Shown here in pieces: positions 1-9,671 of a stretch of 64,000 nt of DNA (positions are counted from its first letter, which is position 1; every line of letters starts with the position of its first letter). The position numbers and the translations under genes are program-made. Source of the stretch: Dickeya poaceiphila (GTDB taxonomy: Bacteria; Pseudomonadota; Gammaproteobacteria; Enterobacterales; Enterobacteriaceae); NCBI RefSeq assembly GCF_007858975.2, contig NZ_CP042220.2, positions 2,976,001-3,040,000 on the forward strand, read 5' to 3'. Below the pieces are notes generated by a model. The model ran no database searches, had not been told where the DNA came from, and saw only the letters and a program-made list of their open reading frames with translations.

Positions 1-1900
1 CGACAACAACCGCTCTGGCTGGTTGCTGGTCGGGACCGGAACGCTGATGGTTATGATCGCCGCCGGCGGGCATTTTTATCGTAATGCCTGGCGCAGCCTG
101 ATAAACGGCAGCGCTACTATGGATACGCTAGTGGCGCTCGGCACCGGCTCAGCCTGGCTTTACTCTATTACTGTCAACCTGTGGCCGACAGCATTTCCGA
201 TAGAAGCACGCCATCTTTATTACGAAGCCAGCGCCATGATTATTGGCCTGATCAATCTCGGCCATGCGCTGGAACAACGCGCCCGCCAACGTTCATCACA
301 GGCGTTAGAACGCTTGCTGGACTTAACGCCGCCAACAGCGCGTGTGGTCACCCCGCAAGGTGACCGCGTGATCCCGCTGGCAGAGGTACAAACGGGCATG
401 ACGCTGCGCCTGACCACCGGTGACCGCGTTCCGGTGGACGGTCTGCTTGAGCAAGGAGAACTGTGGATTGACGAAGCCATGCTCACTGGCGAGCCGATCC
501 CGCAACAAAAGGCGGCAGGCGACAAGGTGCACGCCGGTACCCTGGTACAGGATGGCAGCGCTACGTTGCACGCGGGGGCTATCGGTAACCAGACCACGCT
601 GGCGCGCATCATCCATCTGGTGCGTCAGGCTCAGAGCAGCAAACCCGCAATAGGCCAGTTGACTGACCGAATTTCTGCCGTCTTTGTACCGGCCGTGGTA
701 GCGATAGCGTTGTTAAGCGGCGCCATCTGGTACGTTGTTGGTCCAGCCCCTCATATCGTGTACACGCTGGTGATTGTGACCACGGTACTGATCATCGCCT
801 GCCCCTGCGCACTGGGGCTGGCGACGCCGATGTCGATTATCTCCGGTGTCGGGCGGGCTGCCGAGCTGGGCATTCTGGTACGGGATGCCGATGCGCTGCA
901 ACAAGCCAGCCAGCTTGATGTATTGGTGTTCGATAAAACCGGAACGTTGACGCAAGGCAAACCACGCGTGGTGGCAATTCACACTTTTGGCGAGATCAGC
1001 AAATCGCAGGCGTTGCGCTGGGCTGCGTCGCTGGAACACGGCGCTAGTCATCCGCTGGCCCAGTCCATCATCGAGTGTGCTGACGGTGTAACGCTGAGCA
1101 CAGTCACGCAATTTCGCACCCTGCCCGGTCTGGGCGTCAGTGGGCTGGTCGAAGGCACGCCGTTGCTGCTCGGCAATCCGGCCCTGCTGGCAGCGCATCA
1201 GATCTCACTGGCTGACGGTGAAAACTCACCCCGTGACTGGCTGGAAAAACAGTCAGCGCTCGGCATGACACCGGTGTTGTTGGCGGCGAACGGTCAGGTG
1301 GCGGCGCTGTTTTCGGTACAGGATACCCTGCGTCAGGACAGCGTTAGTGCGTTGCAGCGACTCCATCGTCAAGGCTATCAGTTGGTGATGCTGACTGGCG
1401 ATAATGCAGCGACTGCACAGGTTATTGCCCACGAAGTCGGCATCGAACAGGTTATCGCCGGAATATTGCCGGACGGCAAAGCCGAGGCTATTCGCCACCT
1501 GCAGTCGCAGGGGAAAAAAGTCGCCATGATTGGTGATGGCATCAACGACGCACCCGCGTTGGCGCAAGCCGACGTGGGGATAGCCATGGGCGGCGGCAGC
1601 GATATCGCGGTCGAAACCGCCGCTATGACGCTGATGCGCCACAGCCTGCACGGCGTCGCCGATGCACTGGCGCTTTCCAAAGCAACATTGGGCAACATGA
1701 AACAGAACCTGCTGGGCGCTTTTATCTATAACACGCTGGGTATTCCGATTGCCGCCGGCATACTCTATCCATTAACCGGAACCCTGCTAAGCCCGGTCGT
1801 CGCCGGTGCGGCGATGGCGCTCTCATCCATTACCGTGGTCAGCAACGCCAACCGGCTACTACGTTTCACCCCGCCTGACGCACCAGTCAGGAATGACTAA
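1..1900 (+). CDS. copA: Copper-exporting P1B-type ATPase CopA, C-terminal part (5' end outside window)
   Basis: The protein pumps Cu(I) from cytoplasm to periplasm, driven by ATP. The reading frame is already open at base 2, so the gene enters from outside the window and the N-terminal metal-binding domains and first helices are missing. What remains shows the P-type ATPase landmarks in order: the TGE of the actuator domain (DEAMLTGEP), the transmembrane CPC copper motif (IIACPCALG), the phosphorylated aspartate in DKTGT, the HP of the P1B nucleotide domain (HGASHPLA) and the hinge [11 protein letters not shown] with HP fits the Cu+ subclass rather than Zn/Cd. The following ybaP gene is on the same strand after about 220 bases. 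Any CueR-type promoter would lie upstream of the window and cannot be judged. Confidence 0.95.
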   Translation, partial: DNNRSGWLLVGTGTLMVMIAAGGHFYRNAWRSLINGSATMDTLVALGTGSAWLYSITVNLWPTAFPIEARHLYYEASAMIIGLINLGHALEQRARQRSSQALERLLDLTPPTARVVTPQGDRVIPLAEVQTGMTLRLTTGDRVPVDGLLEQGELWIDEAMLTGEPIPQQKAAGDKVHAGTLVQDGSATLHAGAIGNQTTLARIIHLVRQAQSSKPAIGQLTDRISAVFVPAVVAIALLSGAIWYVVGPAPHIVYTLVIVTTVLIIACPCALGLATPMSIISGVGRAAELGILVRDADALQQASQLDVLVFDKTGTLTQGKPRVVAIHTFGEISKSQALRWAASLEHGASHPLAQSIIECADGVTLSTVTQFRTLPGLGVSGLVEGTPLLLGNPALLAAHQISLADGENSPRDWLEKQSALGMTPVLLAANGQVAALFSVQDTLRQDSVSALQRLHRQGYQLVMLTGDNAATAQVIAHEVGIEQVIAGILPDGKAEAIRHLQSQGKKVAMIGDGINDAPALAQADVGIAMGGGSDIAVETAAMTLMRHSLHGVADALALSKATLGNMKQNLLGAFIYNTLGIPIAAGILYPLTGTLLSPVVAGAAMALSSITVVSNANRLLRFTPPDAPVRND

Positions 1901-2120
1901 ATCGGAAAACCGCCCAGGCGCGATGCTTTTTGCCAGCTCGCGCCAGGTTCCACAGCAGAATTCCCTGTTATGCTCCCCAGCACATGCCGAATTAGCGATA
2001 CAACTTGCTGGCTGAACCGTTTAGCATAGAAACCTGACGATGCTAAAGCGCACGTCCTGCAACAGCGTGATGCCTGATTACAGGATAACGTCCTGAGTCG
2101 CCACTACCGGAGATGTCGAT

Positions 2121-2933
2121 ATGAAACGGCTGATACACCAGATTGCCTCGTTCCTCGGCCTTCTCTCGCCCACAGGTTACCGTTACCCAGCGCTGGATAT
2201 CGAAATCGTCAACCAGCGCCAGTTCCATTTGGTAGGCAGTATTCACATGGGCACAGTGGATATGTTTCCCCTGCCGCCTGAATTACTGATGCGACTTGAG
2301 CAGGCAACAGCGCTCATCGTGGAAGCGGATATTTCCGGCAGCGACTCGCCGTTTGATTCGGTAGGCGCGGAGCCGCCACTGGCAGAACGTCTGGACGCAG
2401 ACACGTTGCGGCGTTTACAGCAGTTATGCCGCGAATTGTCGTTCAACTACGACAGCCTTGACCGGGTGCCTGCCTGGCAGGCGGCGCTGATGTTACAGGC
2501 GCGTCAGGCGATGATGTTGGGGTTACGTCCAGACTATGGCATTGATTACCAGTTGATTAACGCCGCCCGCAATAAAGGGGTAAACATCATTGAGCTGGAA
2601 GGCCAACAGACGCAGATCGATCTGTTGCTGCAATTGCCACAAGGCGGCCTGCCGTTGCTGGAAGATACGCTGACCCACTGGCATACCAACGCACGTTTGC
2701 TACAAACCATGGTCAGTTGGTGGATGAACCACAAACCCACCTGGTCAGACAACATGCCGCCCACGTTCAGCAACGAGATCACAGAAATGCTGATGAATCA
2801 TCGCAATCAACGCTGGCAACAACAACTGACCGCGCTGCCGCAGGGAAATTACGTTGTGTCTGTCGGCGCCCTGCATTTGTACGGCGAAAACAACCTGCCC
2901 GATTTATTACAGGCCCATGCGGCTACCTTTTGA
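2121..2933 (+). CDS. ybaP: TraB/GumN-family protein (YbaP-like)
   Basis: The product is 270 residues. The family is related to TraB/PrgY and Tiki-type proteins, thought to be metal-dependent hydrolases, but the bacterial role is not established. The two diagnostic G-x-x-H elements are visible: VGSIHMG near residue 40 and VGALHLYG near the C-terminus. There is no obvious signal peptide; the N-terminus is only moderately hydrophobic. The ATG is preceded by GGAG at good spacing (GGAGATGTCGAT). It lies between copA and ybaK as in E. coli, 17 bases before ybaK, so the two are probably co-transcribed. Family assignment is firm and function is not. Confidence 0.85.
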   Translation: MKRLIHQIASFLGLLSPTGYRYPALDIEIVNQRQFHLVGSIHMGTVDMFPLPPELLMRLEQATALIVEADISGSDSPFDSVGAEPPLAERLDADTLRRLQQLCRELSFNYDSLDRVPAWQAALMLQARQAMMLGLRPDYGIDYQLINAARNKGVNIIELEGQQTQIDLLLQLPQGGLPLLEDTLTHWHTNARLLQTMVSWWMNHKPTWSDNMPPTFSNEITEMLMNHRNQRWQQQLTALPQGNYVVSVGALHLYGENNLPDLLQAHAATF

Positions 2934-2950
2934 AGTAAGGACAGTACACT

Positions 2951-3436
2951 ATGACGCCCGCAGTAAAGCTGCTTGAGAAACAAAACATCACGTTTACGCT
3001 TCACAGCTACCATCATGATGCTGATGAAACCAATTTTGGCGAAGAAGCCGCCCGCAAGCTGGGACTCGATAAACAGCAGGTTTACAAAACGCTGCTGGTA
3101 TCGCTCAACGGCGATGCCAAACAACTGGCGGTAGCGGTGACCCCGGTCGCCAGTCAGTTGGACCTGAAAAAAGTGGCCAAAGCGCTGGCAGCCAAAAAAG
3201 CGGATATGGCAGACCCACAAATCGCCCAACGCGTAACAGGCTATCTGGTAGGTGGTATCAGCCCCTTGGGGCAGAAAAAGCTGCTACCCACGGTGATCGA
3301 CAACGGAGCGCAGCAATTCGGCACGATTTTTATCTCCGGTGGCAAGCGTGGGTTGGACATCGAGCTGGCCGCAACTGACCTGGCTGGCGTACTGAAAGCG
3401 CAGTTTGCCGACATCGCCAAAAGTGACTCACTGTAA
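2951..3436 (+). CDS. ybaK: Cys-tRNA(Pro)/Cys-tRNA(Cys) deacylase YbaK
   Basis: This 161-residue single-domain protein belongs to the YbaK/ProX editing family. Such proteins act in trans in the cytoplasm, hydrolysing cysteine mischarged onto tRNA-Pro by prolyl-tRNA synthetase. The full-length fold is covered: an N-terminal [15 protein letters not shown] start, a central [10 protein letters not shown] segment carrying the conserved lysine region, and the glycine-rich [14 protein letters not shown] motif near residue 95-110. Length matches the family. It follows ybaP by 17 bases on the same strand. A GC-rich hairpin just after the stop may end the pair. Confidence 0.93.
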   Translation: MTPAVKLLEKQNITFTLHSYHHDADETNFGEEAARKLGLDKQQVYKTLLVSLNGDAKQLAVAVTPVASQLDLKKVAKALAAKKADMADPQIAQRVTGYLVGGISPLGQKKLLPTVIDNGAQQFGTIFISGGKRGLDIELAATDLAGVLKAQFADIAKSDSL

Positions 3437-3452
3437 TCCATTAAAAATGAAA

Positions 3453-3474
3453 GCGGCAGATAACTCTCTGCCGC
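3453..3474 (+). terminator. Candidate hairpin after ybaK
   Basis: A seven-base-pair perfect stem (GCGGCAG/CTGCCGC) with an eight-base loop sits 17 bases after the ybaK stop, between convergent ybaK and the chemoreceptor gene. The U-tract on either strand is weak, so termination is plausible but not proven. Confidence 0.4.
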
Positions 3475-3530
3475 CCCGCTTAATTGTTACTCGCTTACTT
3501 CACCTACTCACTTCTACCCGTTTCTCGGCA

Positions 3531-5117
3531 TTACCGTGTATGCCCAAGATGCAGTGTATCCTGACCCGAATAGCTATGTTCAGTCCTGAAATAGGCAACC
3601 GAGGCTTTCAACCGATGCGCTTGTGCTTCCAGTTCATTTGCTGAGGCAACAGCCCGTTGAGCCAGAGCCGTGTTCTGCTGGGTGATTGAATCAATTTGAA
3701 CAATTGACTCGTTAATATAGCTAATGCCTTTCCCCTGCTCACTCGTCGCCGTTGCAATCTCCGAGACAATATCAGCGACATGCTGCACCGAACTGACCAC
3801 ATCTCTGATGCTGCTATCCGCCAGTTTTATCTTCGCAGAACCACTATTCACGCGAGAAACCGACTCTTCTATCAGGCTTTTTATCTCTCCTGCCGCTTGC
3901 GCACTACGTAAAGCCAGACTGCGCACTTCACCAGCCACAACGGCAAAACCACGCCCTTGTTCACCGGCACGTGCGGCTTCTACGGCGGCGTTCAGAGCCA
4001 GAATATTGGTCTGAAAAGCAATGTTATTCACTACCTCGGTAATATTGGCGATTTTGTCAGAGCTTTCAGAAATCCCATCCATGGTATCGTTAACTTCCCG
4101 CATCACTTCACCGCCTCTGGAAGCGACCTTGAGTGCAGAGTGTGCCAGTTGACGAGCCTGCTCCGTATTTTCAGCATTCTGTTTAACCGTGGAAGTAATC
4201 TCCTCCATGCTCGCCGATGTTTTCTCCAGCGCCGCAGCCTGCCGTTCCGTATAGGATGACAAATCACTGTTGCCGGCAATCACTTCACTGCTACTGGCAT
4301 CAATCACCTCAGCGCCAGAGCGAATGTCTTCGATAACAGTAATCAACTGTTTGCGCATCATCTCCATTCCATGCAGCAAGCTGACCTTGTCGCTGGGTAA
4401 CGTTGTGACTGGATAAGATAAATCGCCAGCGGCAATACGTTCCGTCACTTCCGCGGCATAAGACGGCTCGCCCCCCAAGACACGCAAAATACTGCGATTT
4501 ATCCAATACACCAGCGATGAAAGCAGAACGCTAATTAATATAAAAACGATGCCATTGTGATATAGTGAATGAATAAATGCCTCATTAATATCATCAATAT
4601 AAAGCCCGGTAGTGATTATCCAATCCCAAGGGGCGTAGAGTAAATTATAAGCGGATTTAGGTTGTGCAACCGTAGAACCAGGCCGGGGAAACGCGTAAGC
4701 CGTATAACCTGCTTGATTGTTTCTTGTGACGGCGACCATATCCCGGTAAATAAAATTGCCGTTGGCATCTTTTACATCCGGTCCTTGACCAACCATCTTT
4801 TCATTAACGGGATGCATTAAGACCTGCGGTTGGGAATTGAGGATAGTGAAATACCCTGAATCACCATAACGCAAATCCTTTATCCCTTTCATTGCACGCT
4901 TTTGTGCCTCTTCCAAAGAAATCGAACCCGTGCTGGCTAGCTCTGCATTGGTTTTGACAATCCCCAATGCCAACTGCGTCACATGCATTAATTCCATTTC
5001 TCTGAGCGATAATTGATCTTGCTTAATTTTTATCGAGCCATAAAGTAGTGTCCCCGCCAGACACAGCAAGCTAATAATAAGTGGAAGCCAAAGCTTCCTG
5101 GCAAGAGATATTTTCAT
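3531..5117 (-). CDS. Methyl-accepting chemotaxis protein with periplasmic single-Cache domain
   Basis: This is a 528-residue transmembrane chemoreceptor. In order there is a first membrane helix (about residues 8-28), a periplasmic sCache_2-like sensor (about 40-180, with [10 protein letters not shown] and [12 protein letters not shown] elements), a second helix (about 188-208), a HAMP linker and the cytoplasmic signalling coiled coil. The hairpin tip [34 protein letters not shown] is the hallmark of receptors that bind CheA/CheW. The C-terminus ends in LHLGHTR and lacks the NWETF-type CheR-tethering pentapeptide, so adaptation probably depends on other receptors. sCache_2 receptors often bind small carboxylates, but the ligand cannot be read here. 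No receptor sits at this place in E. coli, so the gene looks accessory. The start has AAAGGTG about 8 bases upstream. Confidence 0.93.
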   Translation of the reverse strand: MKISLARKLWLPLIISLLCLAGTLLYGSIKIKQDQLSLREMELMHVTQLALGIVKTNAELASTGSISLEEAQKRAMKGIKDLRYGDSGYFTILNSQPQVLMHPVNEKMVGQGPDVKDANGNFIYRDMVAVTRNNQAGYTAYAFPRPGSTVAQPKSAYNLLYAPWDWIITTGLYIDDINEAFIHSLYHNGIVFILISVLLSSLVYWINRSILRVLGGEPSYAAEVTERIAAGDLSYPVTTLPSDKVSLLHGMEMMRKQLITVIEDIRSGAEVIDASSSEVIAGNSDLSSYTERQAAALEKTSASMEEITSTVKQNAENTEQARQLAHSALKVASRGGEVMREVNDTMDGISESSDKIANITEVVNNIAFQTNILALNAAVEAARAGEQGRGFAVVAGEVRSLALRSAQAAGEIKSLIEESVSRVNSGSAKIKLADSSIRDVVSSVQHVADIVSEIATATSEQGKGISYINESIVQIDSITQQNTALAQRAVASANELEAQAHRLKASVAYFRTEHSYSGQDTLHLGHTR

Positions 5118-5730
5118 TTTTTTAACACCTTTCAGGAGGTTGTGTTATTAATTTGTTATTTCACACTTACCATTCACAACACTATTTCAAATAAATCAGC
5201 ATCCCCTTTCTTAATAGCAGAAGGCATAAAAATCACTCATATATTTTTTAATCATAAAAAAGATTATTTATCAATAAATCTGGTTTACTCCTTACATGGC
5301 ATAGCAACCCCTGCATACATAAGCAAACCCCAGTGCTGTGAAAAGTGCGCTCCTCAAGCACTATGGCCCAACAGTACCATAGCGTTACGTGTATATTCCC
5401 GGATAACATGGTAAAAATGATGCCAACGTCACTGATTTTTAAAAAATAATAAAACGTATTCTACAACGCGCTAAAAAAGATAATTTTAACAGAGTCACAT
5501 GTAATAAATTTATCTTATCTCTCTGCATAATCAGCATTATTAAATAGGGTAACAATAAACAATGTAAGTAATCGTCTTCAGGACGTTACTATCGGCATTT
5601 TGTGGTCGAATAACAGAGGGATAGCAGTGCCGCTCTGTAAGGAAATAAGAATCTATCCCAATAGACCTAATTAGTCTCACTCGTTTGAGCACAAATAATT
5701 GCATGAATACGTTTTTCAACTAAGAAAGGC
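5118..5730. other. AT-rich intergenic stretch between chemoreceptor gene and ushA terminator
   Basis: About 610 bases without a convincing gene, clearly richer in A and T than both neighbours. It presumably holds the chemoreceptor promoter on the minus strand, but I found no good sigma-28 site (TAAA-N15-GCCGATAA). A 90-codon plus-strand open frame at 5142-5414 has no recognisable domain and a poor ribosome site. Confidence 0.6.
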
Positions 5731-5761
5731 GGAATCTATTCTCAATAGCAGAACAGATTCC
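5731..5761 (-). terminator. Intrinsic terminator of ushA
   Basis: Reading the minus strand, a 12-base-pair stem (GGAATCTGTTCT with AGAATAGATTCC, one G-U pair) and a seven-base loop begin 15 bases after the ushA stop, followed by GCCTTTCTTA. The stem is strong and the U-tract modest. Confidence 0.6.
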
Positions 5762-5775
5762 ACCGTACAGATTAA

Positions 5776-7428
5776 TTAATTATAAACAATCTCACCTTTC
5801 GGCTCATAGTCTGCCGCCTGTAATGGAGAGTGCTTTTCGACATACTGGCGCAACACGTCTGCATCCACAAAGCCAGTATTGACGTAACCCGGCAAGTCGC
5901 TCAGTTTCGGGTAGCTATCGCCGCCGTTGGCGTTAAAGCTCAGGGTGGCAATACGGTAAACCTTGTCTGCCTGCAGCGGTTCTCCCTTGATCTTCACATT
6001 CTTCACGCCAGTACCGTCTGCTTCCAGACTAACATTCAGGAACTGAGCATAGGAGCCGGAATCCACCTTCTTGTTGGCGACTACCGTCAGGTACTTTTCT
6101 ACCTCGCTGCCTTTCAGGTCAACGTATACCAGTGTATTGCCAAATGGTTGCACCTTGAGCAACGTCTTGTAGGTAATATCCCCGGCATCAATCGAATCCC
6201 GAACACCACCCCCACTCATTACCGCGAAATCCGCTTTGGCTCGTTCCAGTTGTGCAGACAGCAATACGCGCGACAGGTTAGTCTGTACAAACCGAACCTT
6301 ATTACGGTCACCTTCTAAGCGACCATTCACGCTACCGACTTTTACCTCCAACTGCGCCTTGCCCTTTTCCTGAAATGGCGTTAGCAGTTTCATCATATCC
6401 GGGTTCTGGCTGATTTCCTGGGTGTAATACACACGCTCGCTGGTGCCATCCGCTTTCTCAACCTTTTTCTTTAGGTTGACGGGAATCAGCTGGTAGTGCT
6501 CCAGCGTCAACGTGCCGTTACGGAAAGTAAAATCAGCCCGGCCAACATACTTTCCCCACTCATGCGCCTGCACAATCCAGGTGCCGTTCTGGCGATCCGG
6601 TGCACAGGGTGTACCGGGCACATAATCTACCTGTTTTTTATTCTCACGGGCCATGCACACCGGGTCCTGCGAATGGCCGCCGACGATCATAGCAAGATAT
6701 CCTGCAGGCAGGCTGCGCGCCATTTCCACGTCACCCGGCGCGTTAGAGCCGTGATCGCCATTATCGTAGTGCCCCATGTGAGTAGCGGCGATAATGACAT
6801 CCGGTTGCTCTTTTTTGCGTAGCTGTTCCACCACCTTTTTTGCCTCATCGGCTGGCTTACGGAACTCAATATCGTGGAAGTACTCTGGATTACCGATCTT
6901 GGCCGTGTCGTCAGTCGTCAGGCCGATAACAGCAATCTTGATCCCCTGACGATCAAACAACGCATAAGGCTTGAACAATCGCTTTTTGGTACCTTTCTGA
7001 TAAATGTTGGCGGAAAGTAACGGGAAATGCGCCCATTTTTCCTGTTGACGCAATACGGTGAGCGGATTATCGAATTCATGGTTGCCGACAGCCATCGCGT
7101 CATAACCGACCAGATTCATGCCGCGAAAATCCGGCTCGGCATCCTGTAAGTCTGATTCCGGCACACCGGTGTTAATATCGCCCCCCGACAGCAGCAGCAC
7201 ACTACCACCGTTGCCTGCAACATCCTGACGAATCTGATCTACCAGCGTTTTTTGCGCCGCCAGACCGTATTCGCCGTAATCGTTATGCCAGAAATGACCA
7301 TGATGATCATTAGTGTGCAAAATCGTAATGTTGTAAGTTTTATCTTTTTCCCATGCCAGTGCAGCGGACGACGACAACCCCAGTGTTACCGCTATCAGGC
7401 ATCCCAGATTTTTGACAAAAAAACGCAT
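5776..7428 (-). CDS. ushA: Periplasmic UDP-sugar hydrolase / 5'-nucleotidase UshA
   Basis: The 550-residue preprotein is nearly collinear with E. coli UshA. A signal peptide (MRFFVKNLGCLIAVTLGL...SAALA) directs it to the periplasm, where it splits UDP-sugars and 5'-nucleotides so that nucleosides can be taken up. The dimetal site motifs of the metallophosphatase domain are present: LHTNDHHGHFW, SGGDINTGVPESD, GNHEFDNPL, ATHMGHYDNG and GGHSQDPV. The C-terminal substrate domain contains the VMSGGGVRDSIDAGDI segment. I chose the ATG at 7428 because GGAGAG stands just upstream and the signal peptide then has a normal length; a start 39 bases further out would add an unlikely leader. It stands alone as a transcription unit, closed by a hairpin. 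Confidence 0.96.
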   Translation of the reverse strand: MRFFVKNLGCLIAVTLGLSSSAALAWEKDKTYNITILHTNDHHGHFWHNDYGEYGLAAQKTLVDQIRQDVAGNGGSVLLLSGGDINTGVPESDLQDAEPDFRGMNLVGYDAMAVGNHEFDNPLTVLRQQEKWAHFPLLSANIYQKGTKKRLFKPYALFDRQGIKIAVIGLTTDDTAKIGNPEYFHDIEFRKPADEAKKVVEQLRKKEQPDVIIAATHMGHYDNGDHGSNAPGDVEMARSLPAGYLAMIVGGHSQDPVCMARENKKQVDYVPGTPCAPDRQNGTWIVQAHEWGKYVGRADFTFRNGTLTLEHYQLIPVNLKKKVEKADGTSERVYYTQEISQNPDMMKLLTPFQEKGKAQLEVKVGSVNGRLEGDRNKVRFVQTNLSRVLLSAQLERAKADFAVMSGGGVRDSIDAGDITYKTLLKVQPFGNTLVYVDLKGSEVEKYLTVVANKKVDSGSYAQFLNVSLEADGTGVKNVKIKGEPLQADKVYRIATLSFNANGGDSYPKLSDLPGYVNTGFVDADVLRQYVEKHSPLQAADYEPKGEIVYN

Positions 7429-7922
7429 AGCCACTCTCCGCAATAAAATTCCTTGTAGAATTGTCACAGTAAACTTGCAGCATCGCGCACAAATTTAGCA
7501 CGAACCTGGGGCAGGATAGCTGACGTTATGATGATCCTAAAGCGCCTTGCGCCATTACAACACCATCAACGTTATCAAGCTGATAATCCGTCAATTGGAT
7601 AGCGACAGGGAGGTGATGATAAGGTAACCGATGGCATTTCTCTGTAATAAGAGAAACTGAATTAGCTCTATATATCAATGATAAAAGCAACAAATTAACT
7701 AAAAATTTATGTTACACTATATAAACAAGTGAAAGACATCATTTATGCATCAGTCAGCACGATTTCATGACGCTTTTCTCCTGCAAACGTTGCACAACAC
7801 CATCGATATGCAGATAGGAAATCGTCTGAAACGGCAGATATAGATAAGCATTCAGGAGCCACCACCTACTAACGGCTCAGGAATATCCGCTCATTCTCGT
7901 TACGCATGGCAAAGGAGTCGGA
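7429..7922. other. Divergent intergenic region ushA-ybaL
   Basis: A 494-base gap between divergent genes. E. coli carries fsr here; no trace is visible. It contains a candidate sigma-70 promoter pointing toward ybaL (listed separately) and a 32-codon frame at 7745-7843 that lacks a clear ribosome site. I found no recognisable RNA gene. Confidence 0.6.
7695..7723 (+). promoter_or_regulatory. Candidate sigma-70 promoter for ybaL
   Basis: TTAACT and TATATA are separated by exactly 17 bases in an AT-rich stretch. If used, the ybaL leader would be about 190 bases long. Confidence 0.4.
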
Positions 7923-9608
7923 ATGCATGATAACACCCCCCCCTTAATATCCACGATGTCCGTCGGTCTGGTGCTGGCCTTTCTGCTGGGCATTCTGGCT
8001 AACCGGTTGCGTATATCCCCTTTGGTCGGGTATCTGGTGGCGGGTGTGCTGGTCGGCCCCTTTACGCCGGGTTTTGTCGCCGACACCCAACTAGCGCCGG
8101 AAATTGCCGAATTAGGTGTGATTTTGCTGATGTTTGGCGTCGGACTGCATTTTTCATTGCGAGATTTAATGGCGGTAAAGTCGATTGCCATTCCCGGTGC
8201 TGTGGCGCAAATCGTGATGGCAACCCTGCTGGGTGCCGGGTTGTCATCGTTGCTGGGCTGGAGCCTGCCGGAGGGGTTGGTATTTGGTTTGTGTCTGTCC
8301 ACCGCCAGTACCGTGGTGCTGCTACGCGCGCTGGAAGAACGCCAGTTGATTGACAGTCAGCGCGGGCAAATCGCTATTGGCTGGTTGATTGTTGAAGATT
8401 TGGCGATGGTGCTGACGCTGGTGTTGTTACCCGCTTTTGCCGACATGTTGAAAACTGATAATGCCAATACCGCCAGGTTATTGCAGGACCTGGCGATTAC
8501 GCTAGGCAAAGTGGTGGCGTTCATCACGCTGATGGTGGTGGTAGGCAGGCGCGTGGTGCCGTGGGTATTGGCAAAAAGCGCCAGCACCGGTTCGCGCGAA
8601 TTATTTACGCTGGCCGTGCTGGCGATGGCGCTCGGCATCGCATTCGGTGCGGTAAAACTGTTTGATGTCTCGTTCGCGTTGGGCGCATTTTTTGCCGGCA
8701 TGGTGCTGAACGAATCAGAACTCAGCCAGCGTGCCGCTCACGATACACTGCCACTGCGCGATGCATTCGCCGTACTGTTCTTCGTTTCAGTCGGTATGTT
8801 GTTCGACCCGATGATTCTGGTACGTGAACCGCTGGCAGTACTGGCAACGCTGCTGATTATCGTGATAGGCAAATCAATGGCCGCCTTCCTGCTGGTACAC
8901 CTGTTTGGGCACTCAAGACGTACGGCGCTGACTATTTCCGCCAGTCTGGCGCAGATTGGCGAATTCGCTTTTATTCTGGCGGGTCTGGGCATTTCACTCG
9001 GCATATTGTCAGAAAATGGCCGTAATTTAGTGCTGGCCGGCGCTATTTTGTCGATTATGCTCAACCCGCTGCTGTTTACACTGCTGGAGCGCTATCTGGC
9101 CAGACACGAAACCATTGAAGAACAAATCGTTGAAGAAGTGATCGAAGAAGAAAAGCAGATTCCGATTGAGCTGTGCAACCATGCGTTACTGATAGGCTAT
9201 GGCCGCGTAGGCAGCCTGATCGGCGCCCAGTTGCATCAGGCCGGCATACCCATGGTGGTGATTGAAACCTCACGCGCACGCGTTGATGCATTGCGGGAAC
9301 AAGGCCTCAAAACGGTGCTGGGCAACGCCACCCGGCCCGATATCATGGATATTGCCCGCCTTGATTGCGCCAGTTGGCTGTTGCTGACTATTCCCAACGG
9401 CTACGAAGCTGGAGAAATCGTAGCGGCGGCGAGAGCACGGCGTCCTGACCTGAAAATCATCGCCAGAGCGCACTATGACGATGAAGTCACCTATATCACC
9501 GATCATGGTGCTGATCATGTCGTTATGGGCGAGCGGGAAATCGCCGAAACTATGATAGCCATGTTGAACATCGACGAAATAGCCACCGCCAAAGCCTGCT
9601 CTCTCTAA
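7923..9608 (+). CDS. ybaL: CPA2 family cation:proton antiporter with RCK domain (YbaL)
   Basis: The product is a 561-residue inner-membrane protein of the Kef/YbaL type. The first roughly 390 residues are about a dozen hydrophobic segments of the Na+/H+ exchanger domain (for example TMSVGLVLAFLLGILANRL and ALGAFFAGMVLNESELSQRA). A charged linker rich in Glu and Ile (EEQIVEEVIEEEKQI) leads into a cytoplasmic RCK_N/TrkA-N domain that starts with the Rossmann motif LIGYGRVGSLIGAQL. KefB and KefC are the characterised relatives, glutathione-gated potassium efflux systems. For YbaL the transported ion and gating ligand are not known. It is convergent with hemH and ends before a strong hairpin. Confidence 0.92.
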   Translation: MHDNTPPLISTMSVGLVLAFLLGILANRLRISPLVGYLVAGVLVGPFTPGFVADTQLAPEIAELGVILLMFGVGLHFSLRDLMAVKSIAIPGAVAQIVMATLLGAGLSSLLGWSLPEGLVFGLCLSTASTVVLLRALEERQLIDSQRGQIAIGWLIVEDLAMVLTLVLLPAFADMLKTDNANTARLLQDLAITLGKVVAFITLMVVVGRRVVPWVLAKSASTGSRELFTLAVLAMALGIAFGAVKLFDVSFALGAFFAGMVLNESELSQRAAHDTLPLRDAFAVLFFVSVGMLFDPMILVREPLAVLATLLIIVIGKSMAAFLLVHLFGHSRRTALTISASLAQIGEFAFILAGLGISLGILSENGRNLVLAGAILSIMLNPLLFTLLERYLARHETIEEQIVEEVIEEEKQIPIELCNHALLIGYGRVGSLIGAQLHQAGIPMVVIETSRARVDALREQGLKTVLGNATRPDIMDIARLDCASWLLLTIPNGYEAGEIVAAARARRPDLKIIARAHYDDEVTYITDHGADHVVMGEREIAETMIAMLNIDEIATAKACSL

Positions 9609-9618
9609 TGCCATCGTT

Positions 9619-9642
9619 GTCAGGCGCTCGGTGGCGCCTGAC
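9619..9642 (+). terminator. Hairpin between convergent ybaL and hemH
   Basis: A perfect nine-base-pair GC-rich stem (GTCAGGCGC/GCGCCTGAC) with a six-base loop lies between the two stop codons. It has no real U-tract on either strand, so it may act as an mRNA 3'-end stabiliser or a weak bidirectional terminator. Confidence 0.45.
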
Positions 9643-9671
9643 ATCACCAGCAGGCTTCGCTGCGTAGTACC

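Noticed and set aside
3531..5117. sigma-28 (FliA) promoter for the chemoreceptor gene
   Set aside because: A GCCGATA-like string at 5590-5596 has no TAAA box 15 bases upstream and is about 470 bases from the gene.
5142..5414. 90-codon plus-strand frame in the AT-rich gap
   Set aside because: No ribosome site, no domain, and AT-rich composition makes chance open frames common. Kept only as a note on the gap.
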